Source: Lactobacillus corticis
Lineage (GTDB): Bacteria > Bacillota > Bacilli > Lactobacillales > Lactobacillaceae
Assembly: GCF_018327645.1 (NCBI RefSeq)
Contig: NZ_BMAY01000008.1
Location: 1 to 64,000, forward strand
Direction: 5' to 3'
DNA length: 64,000 nucleotides
The notes under the pieces are model-generated. The model saw nothing but the letters and a program-made list of their open reading frames with translations, had not been told where the DNA came from and ran no database searches. Of the stretch, positions 23,965 to 33,471 are shown in pieces; positions within the stretch are counted from its first letter, which is position 1; every line of letters begins with the position of its first letter. A program made the translations under genes and the position numbers.

Positions 23965-25755
23965 ATGGTTTATCAAGCGCTGTATCGAAAATGGCGGCCA
24001 CGGACTTTTGACAGCGTGGTTGGCCAAACTGCAATTACAAATACGCTAAAAAATGCGATCCTCCGCCATACTGTTTCTCATGCTTTTTTGTTTGCAGGAC
24101 CTCGCGGAACGGGTAAGACTTCGTGTGCGAAAATTTTTGCCAAGGCGCTGAATTGTACGAACTTGCAAGACGGTGAGCCTTGCAATGAATGTGCCAATTG
24201 CCGGGCCGCTGACCAAGGCTCCATGCCTGATATTATGGAAATCGATGCTGCCTCCAACAATGGGGTAGATGAGATTCGGAATATTCGCGACAAGGTAAAA
24301 TATGCTCCGACCCAAGGCAAGTATAAAGTTTACATTATCGACGAAGTCCACATGCTGTCAATTGGCGCTTTTAATGCCTTGCTTAAGACTTTGGAAGAGC
24401 CGCCTGAGCACGTCGTCTTTATTTTAGCCACGACGGAGCTGCAAAAAGTCCCTGCAACCATAATTTCGCGGACGCAGCGGTATAACTTTAAGCGGATTAG
24501 TGCTAAAGACTTGATCGACCGCATGAAATACATCCTGAATGAAGAAAAAATCGCTTATGAAGAACCCGCCTTAGAGGTAATTGCCCAAGTTGCCGACGGG
24601 GGGATGCGGGATGCGCTCAGCATCTTGGACCAATTGCTTAGTTACGAAACAAATCAGGTCAGCTATCAGGATGCTTTGGAGATAACCGGTTTTGCCGACC
24701 AGGAAAAAGTTGAAGCGATTCTGGCGGCATTGCTGGCCCAGGATAGTGGTCAGGCTTTAAGCCAAGCGGAAGCGGTTTTGGCTGATGGTGCCAGTCCCAA
24801 AAACATCCTTGATGAAATTATTGACTTAGCTACGCAGGCTTTGTTAGCAGTTAAAACTAAAAAGGCGACTAGTCATTTTGTTACCGAAAACTTTGCGGCA
24901 ACTTTAGCCAAGGCACCAGCTGACCGCTTTTTCCAAATTATTGATCAAGCTAATGCGGCGTTAAATGATTTGCGCTACACCAATCAACAAAAAATTCCCT
25001 TAGAGGTCTTTTTGGTTAAGGCTAGTCAAGCAGCCCCAACTACTGAAGCAGCCCCAGCTGCCCCGAGCAACCAGCCAGAACTGCAAAAACTCCAAAAGCA
25101 GCTGAATGATTTGACCAAAACGGTTGAACAATTAGTCGCCCAGCCCGCAAACCAACTAGGAAATGGCATCAACTTAATCGACGACCCTCGGCCGAAGACG
25201 TCGCCAAAGGCAGCTGCTGAGCCGGTTTCTGCTGCCCCTGTACGTAAACGCAAGAAAAAGACTAAGCGTGACGATAAAAAGCTGCAAGAGCAGGTTTTTC
25301 ATGTTTTGGAACATGCCACTAAGGCCGATCGAGCTAAAATATTAGATATTTGGGATGACCTGAAAAGCAAATTTAAGGTTTCAGATCAGGCCTTTTTGAA
25401 TATTCTTAATCCAATTACAGCAAGTTCGAGTGAAGTGTTATTGTCCTGTGAATATGAGTATTGGTTTGAAGAAGCTAGCGGCAATGCCAATTTGCTTGAC
25501 CAAGTTGAACAAGAACTGGGAATTTTTACCAAACAAAATTATAAGATTGTCATTGTCCCTAAGAGCAAGTGGTTAGAATTGCGTGATGCCTTTATCAAGG
25601 ACCATCGATCAGCCTTGATGCAAAAAAAGCAGGCCCAAGCAGCAATTCCGGAGGCTGAGCAGGCGCCAAATGCTGCTGACAGTCAAAAGGAACAAGAAGT
25701 CATCGACAAAGCCAAAGAAATGTTTGGCGATGCGGTAAATATTAAGGACGAGTAA
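23965..25755 (+). CDS. dnaX: DNA polymerase III subunit gamma/tau
   Basis: The 596-residue clamp-loader ATPase has Walker A GPRGTGKTSCAKIF (near 45), a four-cysteine zinc module between residues 64 and 79 (with CNECANC), the Walker B segment IIDEVHML (near 127) and the SRC-like SRTQRY motif. The C-terminal tau part (from about 360) is Ala/Pro/Gln-rich with a basic KRKKKTKRDDKK patch near 428-439. No obvious slippery site for a shorter gamma form was seen. It is followed by ybaB and recR in the standard order. Confidence 0.97.
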   Translation: MVYQALYRKWRPRTFDSVVGQTAITNTLKNAILRHTVSHAFLFAGPRGTGKTSCAKIFAKALNCTNLQDGEPCNECANCRAADQGSMPDIMEIDAASNNGVDEIRNIRDKVKYAPTQGKYKVYIIDEVHMLSIGAFNALLKTLEEPPEHVVFILATTELQKVPATIISRTQRYNFKRISAKDLIDRMKYILNEEKIAYEEPALEVIAQVADGGMRDALSILDQLLSYETNQVSYQDALEITGFADQEKVEAILAALLAQDSGQALSQAEAVLADGASPKNILDEIIDLATQALLAVKTKKATSHFVTENFAATLAKAPADRFFQIIDQANAALNDLRYTNQQKIPLEVFLVKASQAAPTTEAAPAAPSNQPELQKLQKQLNDLTKTVEQLVAQPANQLGNGINLIDDPRPKTSPKAAAEPVSAAPVRKRKKKTKRDDKKLQEQVFHVLEHATKADRAKILDIWDDLKSKFKVSDQAFLNILNPITASSSEVLLSCEYEYWFEEASGNANLLDQVEQELGIFTKQNYKIVIVPKSKWLELRDAFIKDHRSALMQKKQAQAAIPEAEQAPNAADSQKEQEVIDKAKEMFGDAVNIKDE

Positions 25756-25828
25756 TTTAAGGCATTTTTTTAGCCAAAAGTCGTAAAAAACAAGTACAAT
25801 TAAAAACAAATAGAATGGAGTAATTAAT

Positions 25829-26158
25829 ATGAGTAGAAGACCTAATTTTGGCGGCATGGGCGGTATGAACATGCAACAAATGATGAAACAGGCAAAGAAA
25901 TTGCAAGCCCAAATGGAACAAGAACAAGCAAATATTTCTGCGCAAACTTTTGTAGGCAAGTCAGCTGATGATCTGGTAGTTGCCTCATTTTCAGGAGATC
26001 GCAAGCTGCAGGATTTAAGTATTAAGCCTGAAGCAATTGACCCTGATGACCCAGATATGCTGCAAGATTTAATCATTGATGCGGTTAATAAGGGGCTTAG
26101 CGAAATTGATCAAGCTACCCAAGCAAGTTTGGGCAAGTATACGAAGGGCATGATGTAA
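25829..26158 (+). CDS. ybaB: YbaB/EbfC family nucleoid-associated protein
   Basis: This 109-residue DNA-binding protein starts with a Gly/Met-rich stretch ([26 protein letters not shown]) and ends with [14 protein letters not shown], typical of YbaB. It acts as a dimer on the nucleoid. GGAG precedes the ATG. It lies between dnaX and recR, and its stop codon is 1 nt before the recR start, so the genes are coupled. Confidence 0.95.
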   Translation: MSRRPNFGGMGGMNMQQMMKQAKKLQAQMEQEQANISAQTFVGKSADDLVVASFSGDRKLQDLSIKPEAIDPDDPDMLQDLIIDAVNKGLSEIDQATQASLGKYTKGMM

Positions 26159-26159
26159 A

Positions 26160-26759
26160 GTGCAGTACCCAACACCACTGGCTCACCTAATTGAGGCTTA
26201 TATGAAGTTGCCGGGAATTGGTGAAAAAACTGCGACCCGGCTGGCCTTCTATACTTTGGATATGCCAGATAAGGATGTCAGCGAGTTTGCGGAGTCTTTA
26301 TCGGACGTCAAGGCTAAATTGCATCAATGTTCAATTTGTGGCAATATTACCGAATCTGATCCTTGCAGCATTTGCACTAACCAAGAGCGGGATCGGAAGA
26401 CGATCATGGTGGTGGAACAGCCTAAAGATGTGATGGCCTTTGAGGAAATGGGCGAGTATGATGGCTTGTATCACGTTTTGCACGGCGTTTTATCACCAAT
26501 GGATGGAATTGGACCAGAAGAAATCAATATTAAGAGTCTGATTACGCGGCTGCAAAAGCATGATGAGGTGAAAGAAATTATCCTGGCGCTCAATTCAACT
26601 CCGGAAGGAGAATCAACTGCCATGTACATCAGTAAACTATTAAAACCAGCGGGCTTAAAAATAACTCGCTTAGCAGCTGGTTTAGCAGTTGGCAGCGACA
26701 TCGAGTATGCAAATTCAATTACGCTTAAACGTGCAGTACAAGGAAGGACCGAATTATAA
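26160..26759 (+). CDS. recR: Recombination protein RecR
   Basis: The 199-residue RecR has the helix-hairpin-helix [15 protein letters not shown] (near 17-31), a four-cysteine zinc finger [16 protein letters not shown] (57-72) and a Toprim domain with [12 protein letters not shown]. With RecF/RecO it loads RecA at gaps. It starts with GTG at 26160, immediately after the ybaB stop, and its stop overlaps the next ATG by one base. Confidence 0.96.
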   Translation: MQYPTPLAHLIEAYMKLPGIGEKTATRLAFYTLDMPDKDVSEFAESLSDVKAKLHQCSICGNITESDPCSICTNQERDRKTIMVVEQPKDVMAFEEMGEYDGLYHVLHGVLSPMDGIGPEEINIKSLITRLQKHDEVKEIILALNSTPEGESTAMYISKLLKPAGLKITRLAAGLAVGSDIEYANSITLKRAVQGRTEL

Positions 26760-26995
26760 TGGCTAGACGTGCTGATAAAATTAAAGAACTTGGCGATCAA
26801 AAGCTAATTGCCTTAATTGAAAAGTTGCAAAATGAAATTTCACGGACTTCAGATTTAGATCGCACGACCTTGGATATGTCTGATGAAAATATTGTTGCTA
26901 GCAAAATCTTAAAAGCAAAGTATAATTTTGCCTATGATGAGGCTAGATATCGGCATACAAGATTTAGTGGTATCACTAATGCCATTACGCAATAA
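26759..26995 (+). CDS. yaaL: YaaL family protein (DUF2508)
   Basis: This 78-residue, charged, helical protein is the DUF2508/YaaL type found directly after recR in Firmicutes. The N-terminus is basic ([10 protein letters not shown]), and the C-terminal YNFAYDEARYRHTRFSG is the conserved part. No function is known. It overlaps recR by one base (TAATG), and a terminator follows. Confidence 0.88.
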   Translation: MARRADKIKELGDQKLIALIEKLQNEISRTSDLDRTTLDMSDENIVASKILKAKYNFAYDEARYRHTRFSGITNAITQ

Positions 26996-27001
26996 AAATC
27001 A

Positions 27002-27024
27002 GCTCGCCTGCGCGGGCTTTTTTT
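27002..27024 (+). terminator. Intrinsic terminator after yaaL
   Basis: AGCTCGC pairs with GCGGGCT (with G-U pairs) around a short loop, followed by seven T. Confidence 0.75.
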
Positions 27025-27088
27025 CTTGCTTGCCTTTCCTCTGTTAATATTAGCCCAAGTCCTGTAGAATAGACACGTGGAGGTAGTT

Positions 27089-27733
27089 ATGCAGGGTTAT
27101 TTTGTTAGCTTTGAAGGCCCCGATGGAGCCGGCAAAAGCACAGTTTTACAAGCAGTTTTAACGCAAATCAAAGATCAGCTTGAGCCACAATATCTTGTGA
27201 CACGCGAGCCGGGCGGCTCACATATTGCTGAACAAATTCGCGATATGATCTTGGATCCAGCCAATGAAGCGATGACCGCTAAAACTGAGGCATTGTTGTA
27301 TGCTGCTCAGCGTGGTCAACATGTTGAGGAAGTCGTTAAACCGGCTTTAGCAGCGGGCAAATTGGTGTTTTCAGATCGCTACGTTGATAGCTCTTTGGCC
27401 TATCAAGGGGCTGGAAGAGGACTAGGAATTGCTCAGGTAGCGGCGATCAATAATTTTGCCACTGCCGGCTTAATGCCGGATTTGACCATCTTTCTTGATT
27501 TGGACCCAGCCATTGGCTTGGCCCGCATTAAAAAGGCGCGCGCCGGTTCAGAAGATCGGCTGGAACAGGAACAATTAGCCTTTCACCAAAAAGTTTATGC
27601 CGGTTATCAAGAGATTGTCGCCCAAGATCCTGAGCGGATTAAAGTAATCAATGCCAATCAGCCCTTGGAGCGCGTAGTTGATGAAACAATTGCTTGCTTA
27701 AAACAAAATTTACCAACAATTTTTAGGTCTTAA
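27089..27733 (+). CDS. tmk: Thymidylate kinase
   Basis: The 214-residue kinase makes dTDP from dTMP. It has the P-loop [11 protein letters not shown] (near 6-16), the DR motif [19 protein letters not shown] (near 93-111) and a lid region [14 protein letters not shown]. The ATG at 27089 is preceded by GGAGG; an in-frame GTG at 27077 overlaps the ribosome site. It opens a nine-gene rightward run reaching tsaD, with holB 2 nt downstream. Confidence 0.96.
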   Translation: MQGYFVSFEGPDGAGKSTVLQAVLTQIKDQLEPQYLVTREPGGSHIAEQIRDMILDPANEAMTAKTEALLYAAQRGQHVEEVVKPALAAGKLVFSDRYVDSSLAYQGAGRGLGIAQVAAINNFATAGLMPDLTIFLDLDPAIGLARIKKARAGSEDRLEQEQLAFHQKVYAGYQEIVAQDPERIKVINANQPLERVVDETIACLKQNLPTIFRS

Positions 27734-27735
27734 AG

Positions 27736-28593
27736 ATGATTGATCTGACTAAAATTGATAAAACTCAAGCGAATTTTTTACGCCATGCTTTTGAACATCA
27801 ACAATTGGCTCACAGCTATTTATTTGTTGATCGAGACGAAGCCCGTGCAGTCAACACCGCCTATTGGTTAGCTTGTCTATTTAATTGCCAGGGCGAACAA
27901 AAACCTGATGGCAGTTGTCGCAATTGTCAGCAGATTTTATCCGGCAACCATCCGGATGTCCTATTAGTCCAGGCCGGTGAAAAAGCCAGCCTCGGGATTG
28001 ACCAAGTTCGCCCGTTAAAGGAAGAATTAGCTAAGAGTCCGGTTGAAAGCGAATATCGCTTTTTCTTCATTCGGGATGCGGAAAAATTAACGCCCGCTGC
28101 CGCCAACGCTTTGTTAAATCTCTTGGAAGAACCAATTGCTCCAGTGGTTACGGTCTTGATTACCAACAACAGTGATCAAATCTTACCGACAATTCGTTCG
28201 CGAACCCAGATTTTAACCTTTGCTAGCGACACAGGCACCAGCAAAACCAGTCAGCTGTTAGACAACGGTTTAACCAATGAAGAAATTGCGGACTTGGGCG
28301 ACACCAAGGAAATCGATCAGGCATGCAAATATTTTTATCAAGAGTGCCTAGCTCATAATCGCTTAGCCTTGGTTCGCGCCTATAAGTTGGCCCAACTTGC
28401 TAAAAGCAGCGCGCAGCAAAAGTATGTGCCAATTCGCTTAAAGCTGCTGGCTCAAAAAGATTTGGCGCAGTCGTCAACCCGCTTGGCTGCAGCCCGCATG
28501 CTTGATGGGTTGATGCTGATGGACAAGCAGCGCCTTAGTAATGTGAATTTAAAACAGACACTTGAATATCTGGCTTTACAATGGAAACGGTAG
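27736..28593 (+). CDS. holB: DNA polymerase III subunit delta'
   Basis: The 285-residue clamp-loader subunit lacks a functional Walker A, as expected for delta'. It has a zinc-type segment CLFNCQGEQKPDGSCRNC (near 47-64), NHPDVLLV (near 73), AEKLTPAAANALLNLLEEP (near 115-133) and the SRC-type IRSRTQIL. It follows tmk by 2 nt and precedes yabA, the common Firmicutes order tmk-holB-yabA. Confidence 0.93.
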   Translation: MIDLTKIDKTQANFLRHAFEHQQLAHSYLFVDRDEARAVNTAYWLACLFNCQGEQKPDGSCRNCQQILSGNHPDVLLVQAGEKASLGIDQVRPLKEELAKSPVESEYRFFFIRDAEKLTPAAANALLNLLEEPIAPVVTVLITNNSDQILPTIRSRTQILTFASDTGTSKTSQLLDNGLTNEEIADLGDTKEIDQACKYFYQECLAHNRLALVRAYKLAQLAKSSAQQKYVPIRLKLLAQKDLAQSSTRLAAARMLDGLMLMDKQRLSNVNLKQTLEYLALQWKR

Positions 28594-28602
28594 GTAATTG
28601 AA

Positions 28603-28935
28603 GTGGATCCTTATTCTAAGTTGCAAAAACTCCATGAAACGGTGGAGAATATGTCCAAGACAATTGCAAGTCTGGAAAACGATGTGCTGGAAACATTGAA
28701 AGAAAATACAGAGCTGAAGGTCGAAAATGAATTATTGCGCCAACAGTTAAACAAACTGCAGAACCAGGGAAAACAGGTGAAAAAGACCAAGTCTGGTTTG
28801 GAAAGTTTGCGTAAAATTTACGATTCTGGCTATCATATTTGTAATATATACTATGGTTCGCACCGGGATCCTAGTTCAGATTGCATGTTTTGTTTGGATA
28901 TTTTAGAAAATTTTGGTGAAAAGCAAAAACGCTAG
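28603..28935 (+). CDS. yabA: Replication initiation control protein YabA
   Basis: The 110-residue protein has an N-terminal leucine-zipper-like coiled coil (about 5-60) and a C-terminal zinc-binding domain carrying the pattern H-x-C...C-x-x-C (GYHICNIYYG...SDCMFCLDIL). In Bacillus, YabA bridges DnaA and the DnaN clamp to limit initiation. It starts with GTG at 28603, with a modest TAGGT ribosome site. Confidence 0.93.
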   Translation: MDPYSKLQKLHETVENMSKTIASLENDVLETLKENTELKVENELLRQQLNKLQNQGKQVKKTKSGLESLRKIYDSGYHICNIYYGSHRDPSSDCMFCLDILENFGEKQKR

Positions 28936-28947
28936 GAAGGAAGAATC

Positions 28948-29808
28948 GTGAAGCGACAAAGCAGTTACGCTGCAGATGGCGGCAAACTCTATCTGGTACC
29001 GACTCCAATTGGAAATTTGGAGGATATCACGCTCAGAGCTAAACGCATTTTAAGCGAGGCGGATTATATTGCCTGTGAAGATACGAGAACCAGTGGCATT
29101 CTTTTAGAAAAAATTGGCGTAAAAAATCGCCTCTTATCATTTCACAAATATAATTCTAAACAGAAGGCCCCAGAACTGGTGGAAATGATGCAGCAAGGAG
29201 CAGTGATTGCGGAAATTAGCGATGCAGGGATGCCGGTAATTAGCGACCCTGGCTATATTTTAGTGCAGGCGGCGATTGCTGCTGATATTCCAGTCGTACC
29301 GCTGCCCGGTGCCTCGGCCTTTGCGACGGCTTTGATTGCTTCCGGCTTTGATGCTCAGCCATTTACTTATTACGGCTTTTTGCCCCGCAAGGCAAGCGAA
29401 CAGCGGCCTTATTTTGAACAAATGGCGCAGGCTCGAGCTACTTCGATTTTTTACGAATCACCCCACCGGTTGACGAAAACCTTGAATAATTTAGCTCAGG
29501 TATTGCCAGCTGATCGCCAAATTACGGCAGCCCGTGAATTAACCAAGATTCATGAAGAGTTTATTCGCGGCAGCATCAGCGAAGTGACCCAATATTTTGC
29601 TGAAAATCAACCAAGAGGCGAGTTTGTGATCCTAATCTCGCCAAATACCGAAACGGTTGCAATTAATTGGGCGGATTTATGTCAACAAGTAGATGAATTA
29701 GTCACAGGCGGCATGAGCAAAAAAGATGCTATCAAGCAAATAGCCAAAGCTCACGCCGTGTCTAAGAATGAATTGTATGACGCCTACCATCAGCAAAAGG
29801 AGCAATAG
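28948..29808 (+). CDS. rsmI: 16S rRNA (cytidine(1402)-2'-O)-methyltransferase
   Basis: The 286-residue enzyme belongs to the tetrapyrrole-methylase fold. It has LYLVPTPIGNLEDITLRA near residue 13, CEDTRTSGILL near 50, ISDAGMPVISDPG near 90 and PLPGASAFATAL near 117. It 2'-O-methylates C1402 in the ribosomal P site. It starts with GTG at 28948, after AAGGAAG. It lies between yabA and a thioesterase gene whose ribosome site is inside its 3' end. Confidence 0.96.
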   Translation: MKRQSSYAADGGKLYLVPTPIGNLEDITLRAKRILSEADYIACEDTRTSGILLEKIGVKNRLLSFHKYNSKQKAPELVEMMQQGAVIAEISDAGMPVISDPGYILVQAAIAADIPVVPLPGASAFATALIASGFDAQPFTYYGFLPRKASEQRPYFEQMAQARATSIFYESPHRLTKTLNNLAQVLPADRQITAARELTKIHEEFIRGSISEVTQYFAENQPRGEFVILISPNTETVAINWADLCQQVDELVTGGMSKKDAIKQIAKAHAVSKNELYDAYHQQKEQ

Positions 29809-29812
29809 CAAG

Positions 29813-30544
29813 GTGGATAAAATATATCGCGAACAACAGAAAATTGAATATTATCAATGCGATGAAAACCAGCGCTTGAAATTAACCAGTTTAATCGATT
29901 TGATGATGGTTACCTCAGAACATCAATTGGCAGCTTGGGGCGCAGGAGCCGATGAGCTAGTCAAACAAGGCAAGGGATGGGTAGTAACCCAGTATCATTT
30001 TGACATTGCCCACTTGCCGACCGTTGGTCAAACCGTCACCTTCCAAACGGAAGCCGCTGGTTATAATCGCTTTTTCTCTTATCGGAACTTTACGGTAACT
30101 GATGCCGCTGGGCAGGAGCTAGTAAAAGTTACCAGTCGCTGGGTCTTGTTTGATTTAGCCAAACGGAAGCTGCTTCCTAGCGACGAAAAGCTCATGGAGC
30201 AAATTGGCGTGGCAAAGCTGCCTAAAATGCCGCGTTTTCCGCGCTTGCGGCCGCTGGACCAATACCCGGTGACCGGAGACTACCAGGTGCGGTATGATGA
30301 TTTAGATTCAAACCATCATTTGACCAACAGCCATTATTTCTCTTGGCTGCTTGATGTTTACAGTCGCACTTTTTTGCGTCAGCATCAGCCTAAGACTATC
30401 GATTTGGCTTTTGACAAAGAAGTGCAATATGGTCAAACAGCTACCGTGGGACTGGAATTGACTGACTTAACCGCAAAACAGGCCATCTATTCAGAAGCTG
30501 CTACTAACGCCGTTTGTGAAATTACCTGGCAGAATGCCGACTAG
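29813..30544 (+). CDS. Acyl-ACP thioesterase (FatA/FatB-type)
   Basis: The 243-residue double hot-dog protein hydrolyses acyl-ACP to free fatty acid. The first domain has KGWVVTQYHFDIAHLPTVGQTV (near 53-74) and GYNRFFSYRNF. The second has the conserved YDDLDSNHHLTNSHYFSWLLD (near 163-183), with the Asn-His pair used in catalysis. The start is set at the GTG at 29813, with AAGGAG 10 nt upstream inside rsmI; the longer in-frame ATG at 29768 adds residues that only mirror the rsmI overlap. It sits in the tmk-tsaD run. Confidence 0.9.
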   Translation: MDKIYREQQKIEYYQCDENQRLKLTSLIDLMMVTSEHQLAAWGAGADELVKQGKGWVVTQYHFDIAHLPTVGQTVTFQTEAAGYNRFFSYRNFTVTDAAGQELVKVTSRWVLFDLAKRKLLPSDEKLMEQIGVAKLPKMPRFPRLRPLDQYPVTGDYQVRYDDLDSNHHLTNSHYFSWLLDVYSRTFLRQHQPKTIDLAFDKEVQYGQTATVGLELTDLTAKQAIYSEAATNAVCEITWQNAD

Positions 30545-30559
30545 CAGGAAGGATTTATC

Positions 30560-31081
30560 ATGCAAAATGCCCAAAAATTAGAATTGCGACGCCTGGTTTT
30601 GCTGGGAATTATCGTAGCGATGAAAATTGTTTTAGGTCGCTTTACCGTTGGCCCGACTTATGTTCAAGTTGGCCTGGGCTTTATTGGCAGCGTCCTTTTA
30701 GGATATATGTTTGGCCCGGTGTGGGGCGCTATTGGCGGAGGAATTAGCGATTTAGTGTCAAGTGCGCTCTTTGGCAATACTGGTGGCTTTTTCATTGGTT
30801 TTACCATTACGGCGATGGTTGGGCCCCTAATTTATGGCTTGCTGCTTTACAAACAGCCTGTTAAAATTTGGCGCATTGTAGTTGCTACCTTGCTAGTTAC
30901 GCTAATCGCTAATGTGGGTTTGAATACGCTATGGATCCACATTATGTATAATGCTCCTTTCAAACAGCTGCTGGCTGCCAGGGCATTGAAAGAGGCTATT
31001 GCACCATGGATTCAGATGGTTGTATCATACTTTGTGTTAAGATTGATCGAAAACGTCAATCAGCACCGAAAAATCTTTTAG
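30560..31081 (+). CDS. folT: ECF transporter S component, folate type (FolT)
   Basis: The 173-residue six-helix membrane protein is a substrate-binding S component of energy-coupling factor transporters. GRFTVGPTYVQVGLGFIGS (near 27-45), FGPVWGAIGGGISDLV and FGNTGGFFIGFTITA follow the FolT pattern; NTLWIH near 120 supports folate. It would dock onto the shared EcfA-A'-T module encoded elsewhere. AGGAAGGA lies before the ATG. Other S families (e.g. for other vitamins) are less likely. Confidence 0.85.
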   Translation: MQNAQKLELRRLVLLGIIVAMKIVLGRFTVGPTYVQVGLGFIGSVLLGYMFGPVWGAIGGGISDLVSSALFGNTGGFFIGFTITAMVGPLIYGLLLYKQPVKIWRIVVATLLVTLIANVGLNTLWIHIMYNAPFKQLLAARALKEAIAPWIQMVVSYFVLRLIENVNQHRKIF

Positions 31082-31096
31082 AAAGCAAGTTATTGA

Positions 31097-31822
31097 ATGA
31101 AAATCTTAAGTGTCTCAACTGCTACTAATCATCTAAGCGTAGCAATTAATGAAGGTTCAAAAGTTTTAGTAGAAGCTAATGAGGAGGATCAGCGCAATCA
31201 CAGCGAACATCTGGATCCGCTCATTGATCAATTGCTAAAACAGACCCAGCTAAAATTAGCTGATATTGACCGTTTTGCGGTAGCAATTGGTCCTGGCTCC
31301 TATACTGGCTTAAGAATCGGCATTACGACGATTAAGATGTTTGCCAGCATTTTGAACAAAGAATGTGCTGGCGTTTCAACCTTAGCTGCTCTAGCGGCCA
31401 ACGTTGCAGCCAAGGATAAGTTGGTTGTCAGCTTGATTGATGCGCGCAATGATAACTTTTTCGCAGGTGCATATCTTAACGGCGAAAATGTCATCGCTGA
31501 TGGTCACTATGCTTTTGATCGCTTATTAGCAGCCATCAAACAAGTTGAAGCTGACCGCAAACTGCCATTGGTATTTGTGGGCAGCGGGTTAGACAAGATC
31601 AAGGACCGGCTTGATCAAAGCAAGTTGGATTATGAGTTTGGACAAGCAGATCAGAACCAGCCTCATGCTGGAGAAATTGGCCGCTTGGCTGAACATATTG
31701 AGCCAGTTGATCCGGATCAGCTTTTGCCACGCTACTTGCGGCGGACCCAGGCAGAAGTCGACTGGCACAAGAAGACTGGCCAACCATACGGGCCAGATAG
31801 TGCCTATGTTGAAGAAGTTTAA
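31097..31822 (+). CDS. tsaB: tRNA threonylcarbamoyladenosine biosynthesis protein TsaB
   Basis: This 241-residue protein of the ASKHA fold starts KILSVSTATNHLSVAI, and has RNHSEHLDPLIDQLL and the typical GPGSYTGLRIGITT (near 69-82). It is the scaffold partner of TsaD in making t6A37 in ANN-reading tRNAs. Its 3' end overlaps the rimI start by 17 nt. The trio tsaB-rimI-tsaD is the usual operon. Confidence 0.96.
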   Translation: MKILSVSTATNHLSVAINEGSKVLVEANEEDQRNHSEHLDPLIDQLLKQTQLKLADIDRFAVAIGPGSYTGLRIGITTIKMFASILNKECAGVSTLAALAANVAAKDKLVVSLIDARNDNFFAGAYLNGENVIADGHYAFDRLLAAIKQVEADRKLPLVFVGSGLDKIKDRLDQSKLDYEFGQADQNQPHAGEIGRLAEHIEPVDPDQLLPRYLRRTQAEVDWHKKTGQPYGPDSAYVEEV

Positions 31823-32381
31823 ACAACTAGAAAAATTTTTTAAACCGGCAAGCAATATTGAAGATTTGAAGCTAGATCCTTTTGTAACGATCATCATGGA
31901 TCATCGTTTGCAAATTATCCCAGCTAGTCAAAATGATTTGGCGGAATTATTGCAATTAGAGCAGAAAGTCTATCATGAACAGCCTTGGGATGCGCGGGCA
32001 TTTGCCAGCGAATTGCGGAAAAAAGATACGATTTATTTGACCGTTTATGAGGCGGAGAGACTGGTGGCGCTAATTGGAGCCCGCTTTACGCCCATGGAGG
32101 CGCATATAACCAACATTATGGTTGATCCTGTTTACCAAAATATGGGGATCGGCCACTTTTTGCTGGATATCATAATGGATCGGGCCAAAGCCAATGGCTG
32201 TAAAGTAGTTAGCTTGGAAGTTAGAGCCGATAATGAAAAGGCGCAGGCTTTGTATCGCGAATATGGCTTTCAGCCAACCTTTGTGCGCAAGGATTATTAC
32301 CAAAACGATCACCAAGATGCCCTGAATATGGTCAGGGACTTGCGTCCAGATAACAGAAAGAGAAAGAAGAAAAAACTTTGA
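31806..32381 (+). CDS. rimI: GNAT acetyltransferase, RimI family, with N-terminal extension
   Basis: The 191-residue protein has a GNAT domain from about residue 35, with the acetyl-CoA loop [16 protein letters not shown] (near 112-127) and [16 protein letters not shown] (near 140). It acetylates the N-terminal alanine of ribosomal protein S18 in the model system; lactobacillar targets are not known. The first 30 or so residues ([20 protein letters not shown]) are an extension not found in E. coli RimI. I chose the ATG at 31806, which overlaps the tsaB end. Its stop overlaps the tsaD TTG start. Confidence 0.88.
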   Translation: MLKKFKQLEKFFKPASNIEDLKLDPFVTIIMDHRLQIIPASQNDLAELLQLEQKVYHEQPWDARAFASELRKKDTIYLTVYEAERLVALIGARFTPMEAHITNIMVDPVYQNMGIGHFLLDIIMDRAKANGCKVVSLEVRADNEKAQALYREYGFQPTFVRKDYYQNDHQDALNMVRDLRPDNRKRKKKKL

Positions 32382-33427
32382 GCAAAGAAAAAGATGTGCG
32401 CATTTTAGCTTATGAAAGTTCTTGTGACGAAACTTCAACTGCCGTCATCAAGAACGGCCGTGAAATTGAAAGCTTAATTGTTGCCACGCAAATCAAGAGT
32501 CACCAACGCTTTGGCGGGGTGGTACCTGAAGTTGCCAGTCGCCACCATATCGAAGTGATTTCACAGATTACTAAGGAGGCCTTGGCAGAAGCTAAGGTGA
32601 CCTGGAACGATCTTGATGCCATTGCGGTTACCAGCGGTCCCGGATTAGTGGGGGCCTTGCTAATCGGCGTTAGTGCTGCTAAAGCTGCCTCAATGGCAAC
32701 TGGTTTGCCGCTTATTGGCGTTGATCACATCATGGGACACATCATGGCAGCGCAATTGAAGGATGAAATTGCCTATCCGGCATTAGCTTTGCAAGTATCC
32801 GGCGGGCACACTGAGATTGTGTTGCTTAAAGATCCGGTCCATTTTGAAATTATTGGCGATACCCGCGATGATGCTGCTGGTGAAGCTTATGACAAGATTG
32901 GACGCGTATTGGGTGTAAACTACCCAGCCGGCAAGACGATTGATGCTTGGGCCCACCAAGGAAAAGATACCTTCCATTTCCCACGGGCAATGATGGAAGA
33001 AGATAATTATGATTTCTCATTCTCGGGGCTGAAGAGTGCTTTTATCAACACCTGCCACCATGCTGATCAAATTCATGAAAAGCTGGACAAGTATGATTTG
33101 GCAGCCAGCTTCCAAGCAGCGGTGGTTGATGTCCTTGCTGATAAGACCATCCGGGCAATTAAAGAATACCAACCTAAGACCTTTATTATGGGCGGCGGCG
33201 TGGCTGCCAACCAAGGCTTGCGGGAACGGATGAGTGCCGAAATTGCTAAGTTGCCTGATGCGGTCAAGCCCAAGGTGATTTTGCCAGAATTGAAACTTTG
33301 TGGTGATAATGCAGCCATGATCGGTGCAGCTGCGTACAACTTGTACCGTGATGGTCAATTCAGCGATTTGACCCTGAATGCTGATCCGTCAATGGAATTG
33401 CCGTATGCGGATAGCATGTTGAACTAA
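32378..33427 (+). CDS. tsaD: tRNA N6-adenosine threonylcarbamoyltransferase TsaD
   Basis: The 349-residue TsaD transfers threonylcarbamoyl to A37. It has [15 protein letters not shown] (near 9-23), the metal-binding HIMGHIMAA (His pair near 116-120), GGHTEIVLL and the later [11 protein letters not shown] (near 273). It starts with TTG at 32378, overlapping the rimI stop TGA by 3 nt, which suggests coupled translation. It ends the tmk-tsaD run at a bidirectional terminator. Confidence 0.97.
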   Translation: MSKEKDVRILAYESSCDETSTAVIKNGREIESLIVATQIKSHQRFGGVVPEVASRHHIEVISQITKEALAEAKVTWNDLDAIAVTSGPGLVGALLIGVSAAKAASMATGLPLIGVDHIMGHIMAAQLKDEIAYPALALQVSGGHTEIVLLKDPVHFEIIGDTRDDAAGEAYDKIGRVLGVNYPAGKTIDAWAHQGKDTFHFPRAMMEEDNYDFSFSGLKSAFINTCHHADQIHEKLDKYDLAASFQAAVVDVLADKTIRAIKEYQPKTFIMGGGVAANQGLRERMSAEIAKLPDAVKPKVILPELKLCGDNAAMIGAAAYNLYRDGQFSDLTLNADPSMELPYADSMLN

Positions 33428-33437
33428 GAATACACAA

Positions 33438-33471
33438 AAAAACTGATTTGCAAAAAGCAAATCAGTTTTTT
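33438..33471. terminator. Bidirectional terminator between tsaD and the ABC-F gene
   Basis: AAACTGATTTGC pairs perfectly with GCAAATCAGTTT around AAAAA, with A-run and T-run on either side. Confidence 0.93.

Noticed and set aside
25026-25253. Possible programmed frameshift in dnaX for a short gamma form
   Set aside because: The A-rich stretch near 25250 lacks a proper slippery heptamer with a following hairpin and nearby stop.
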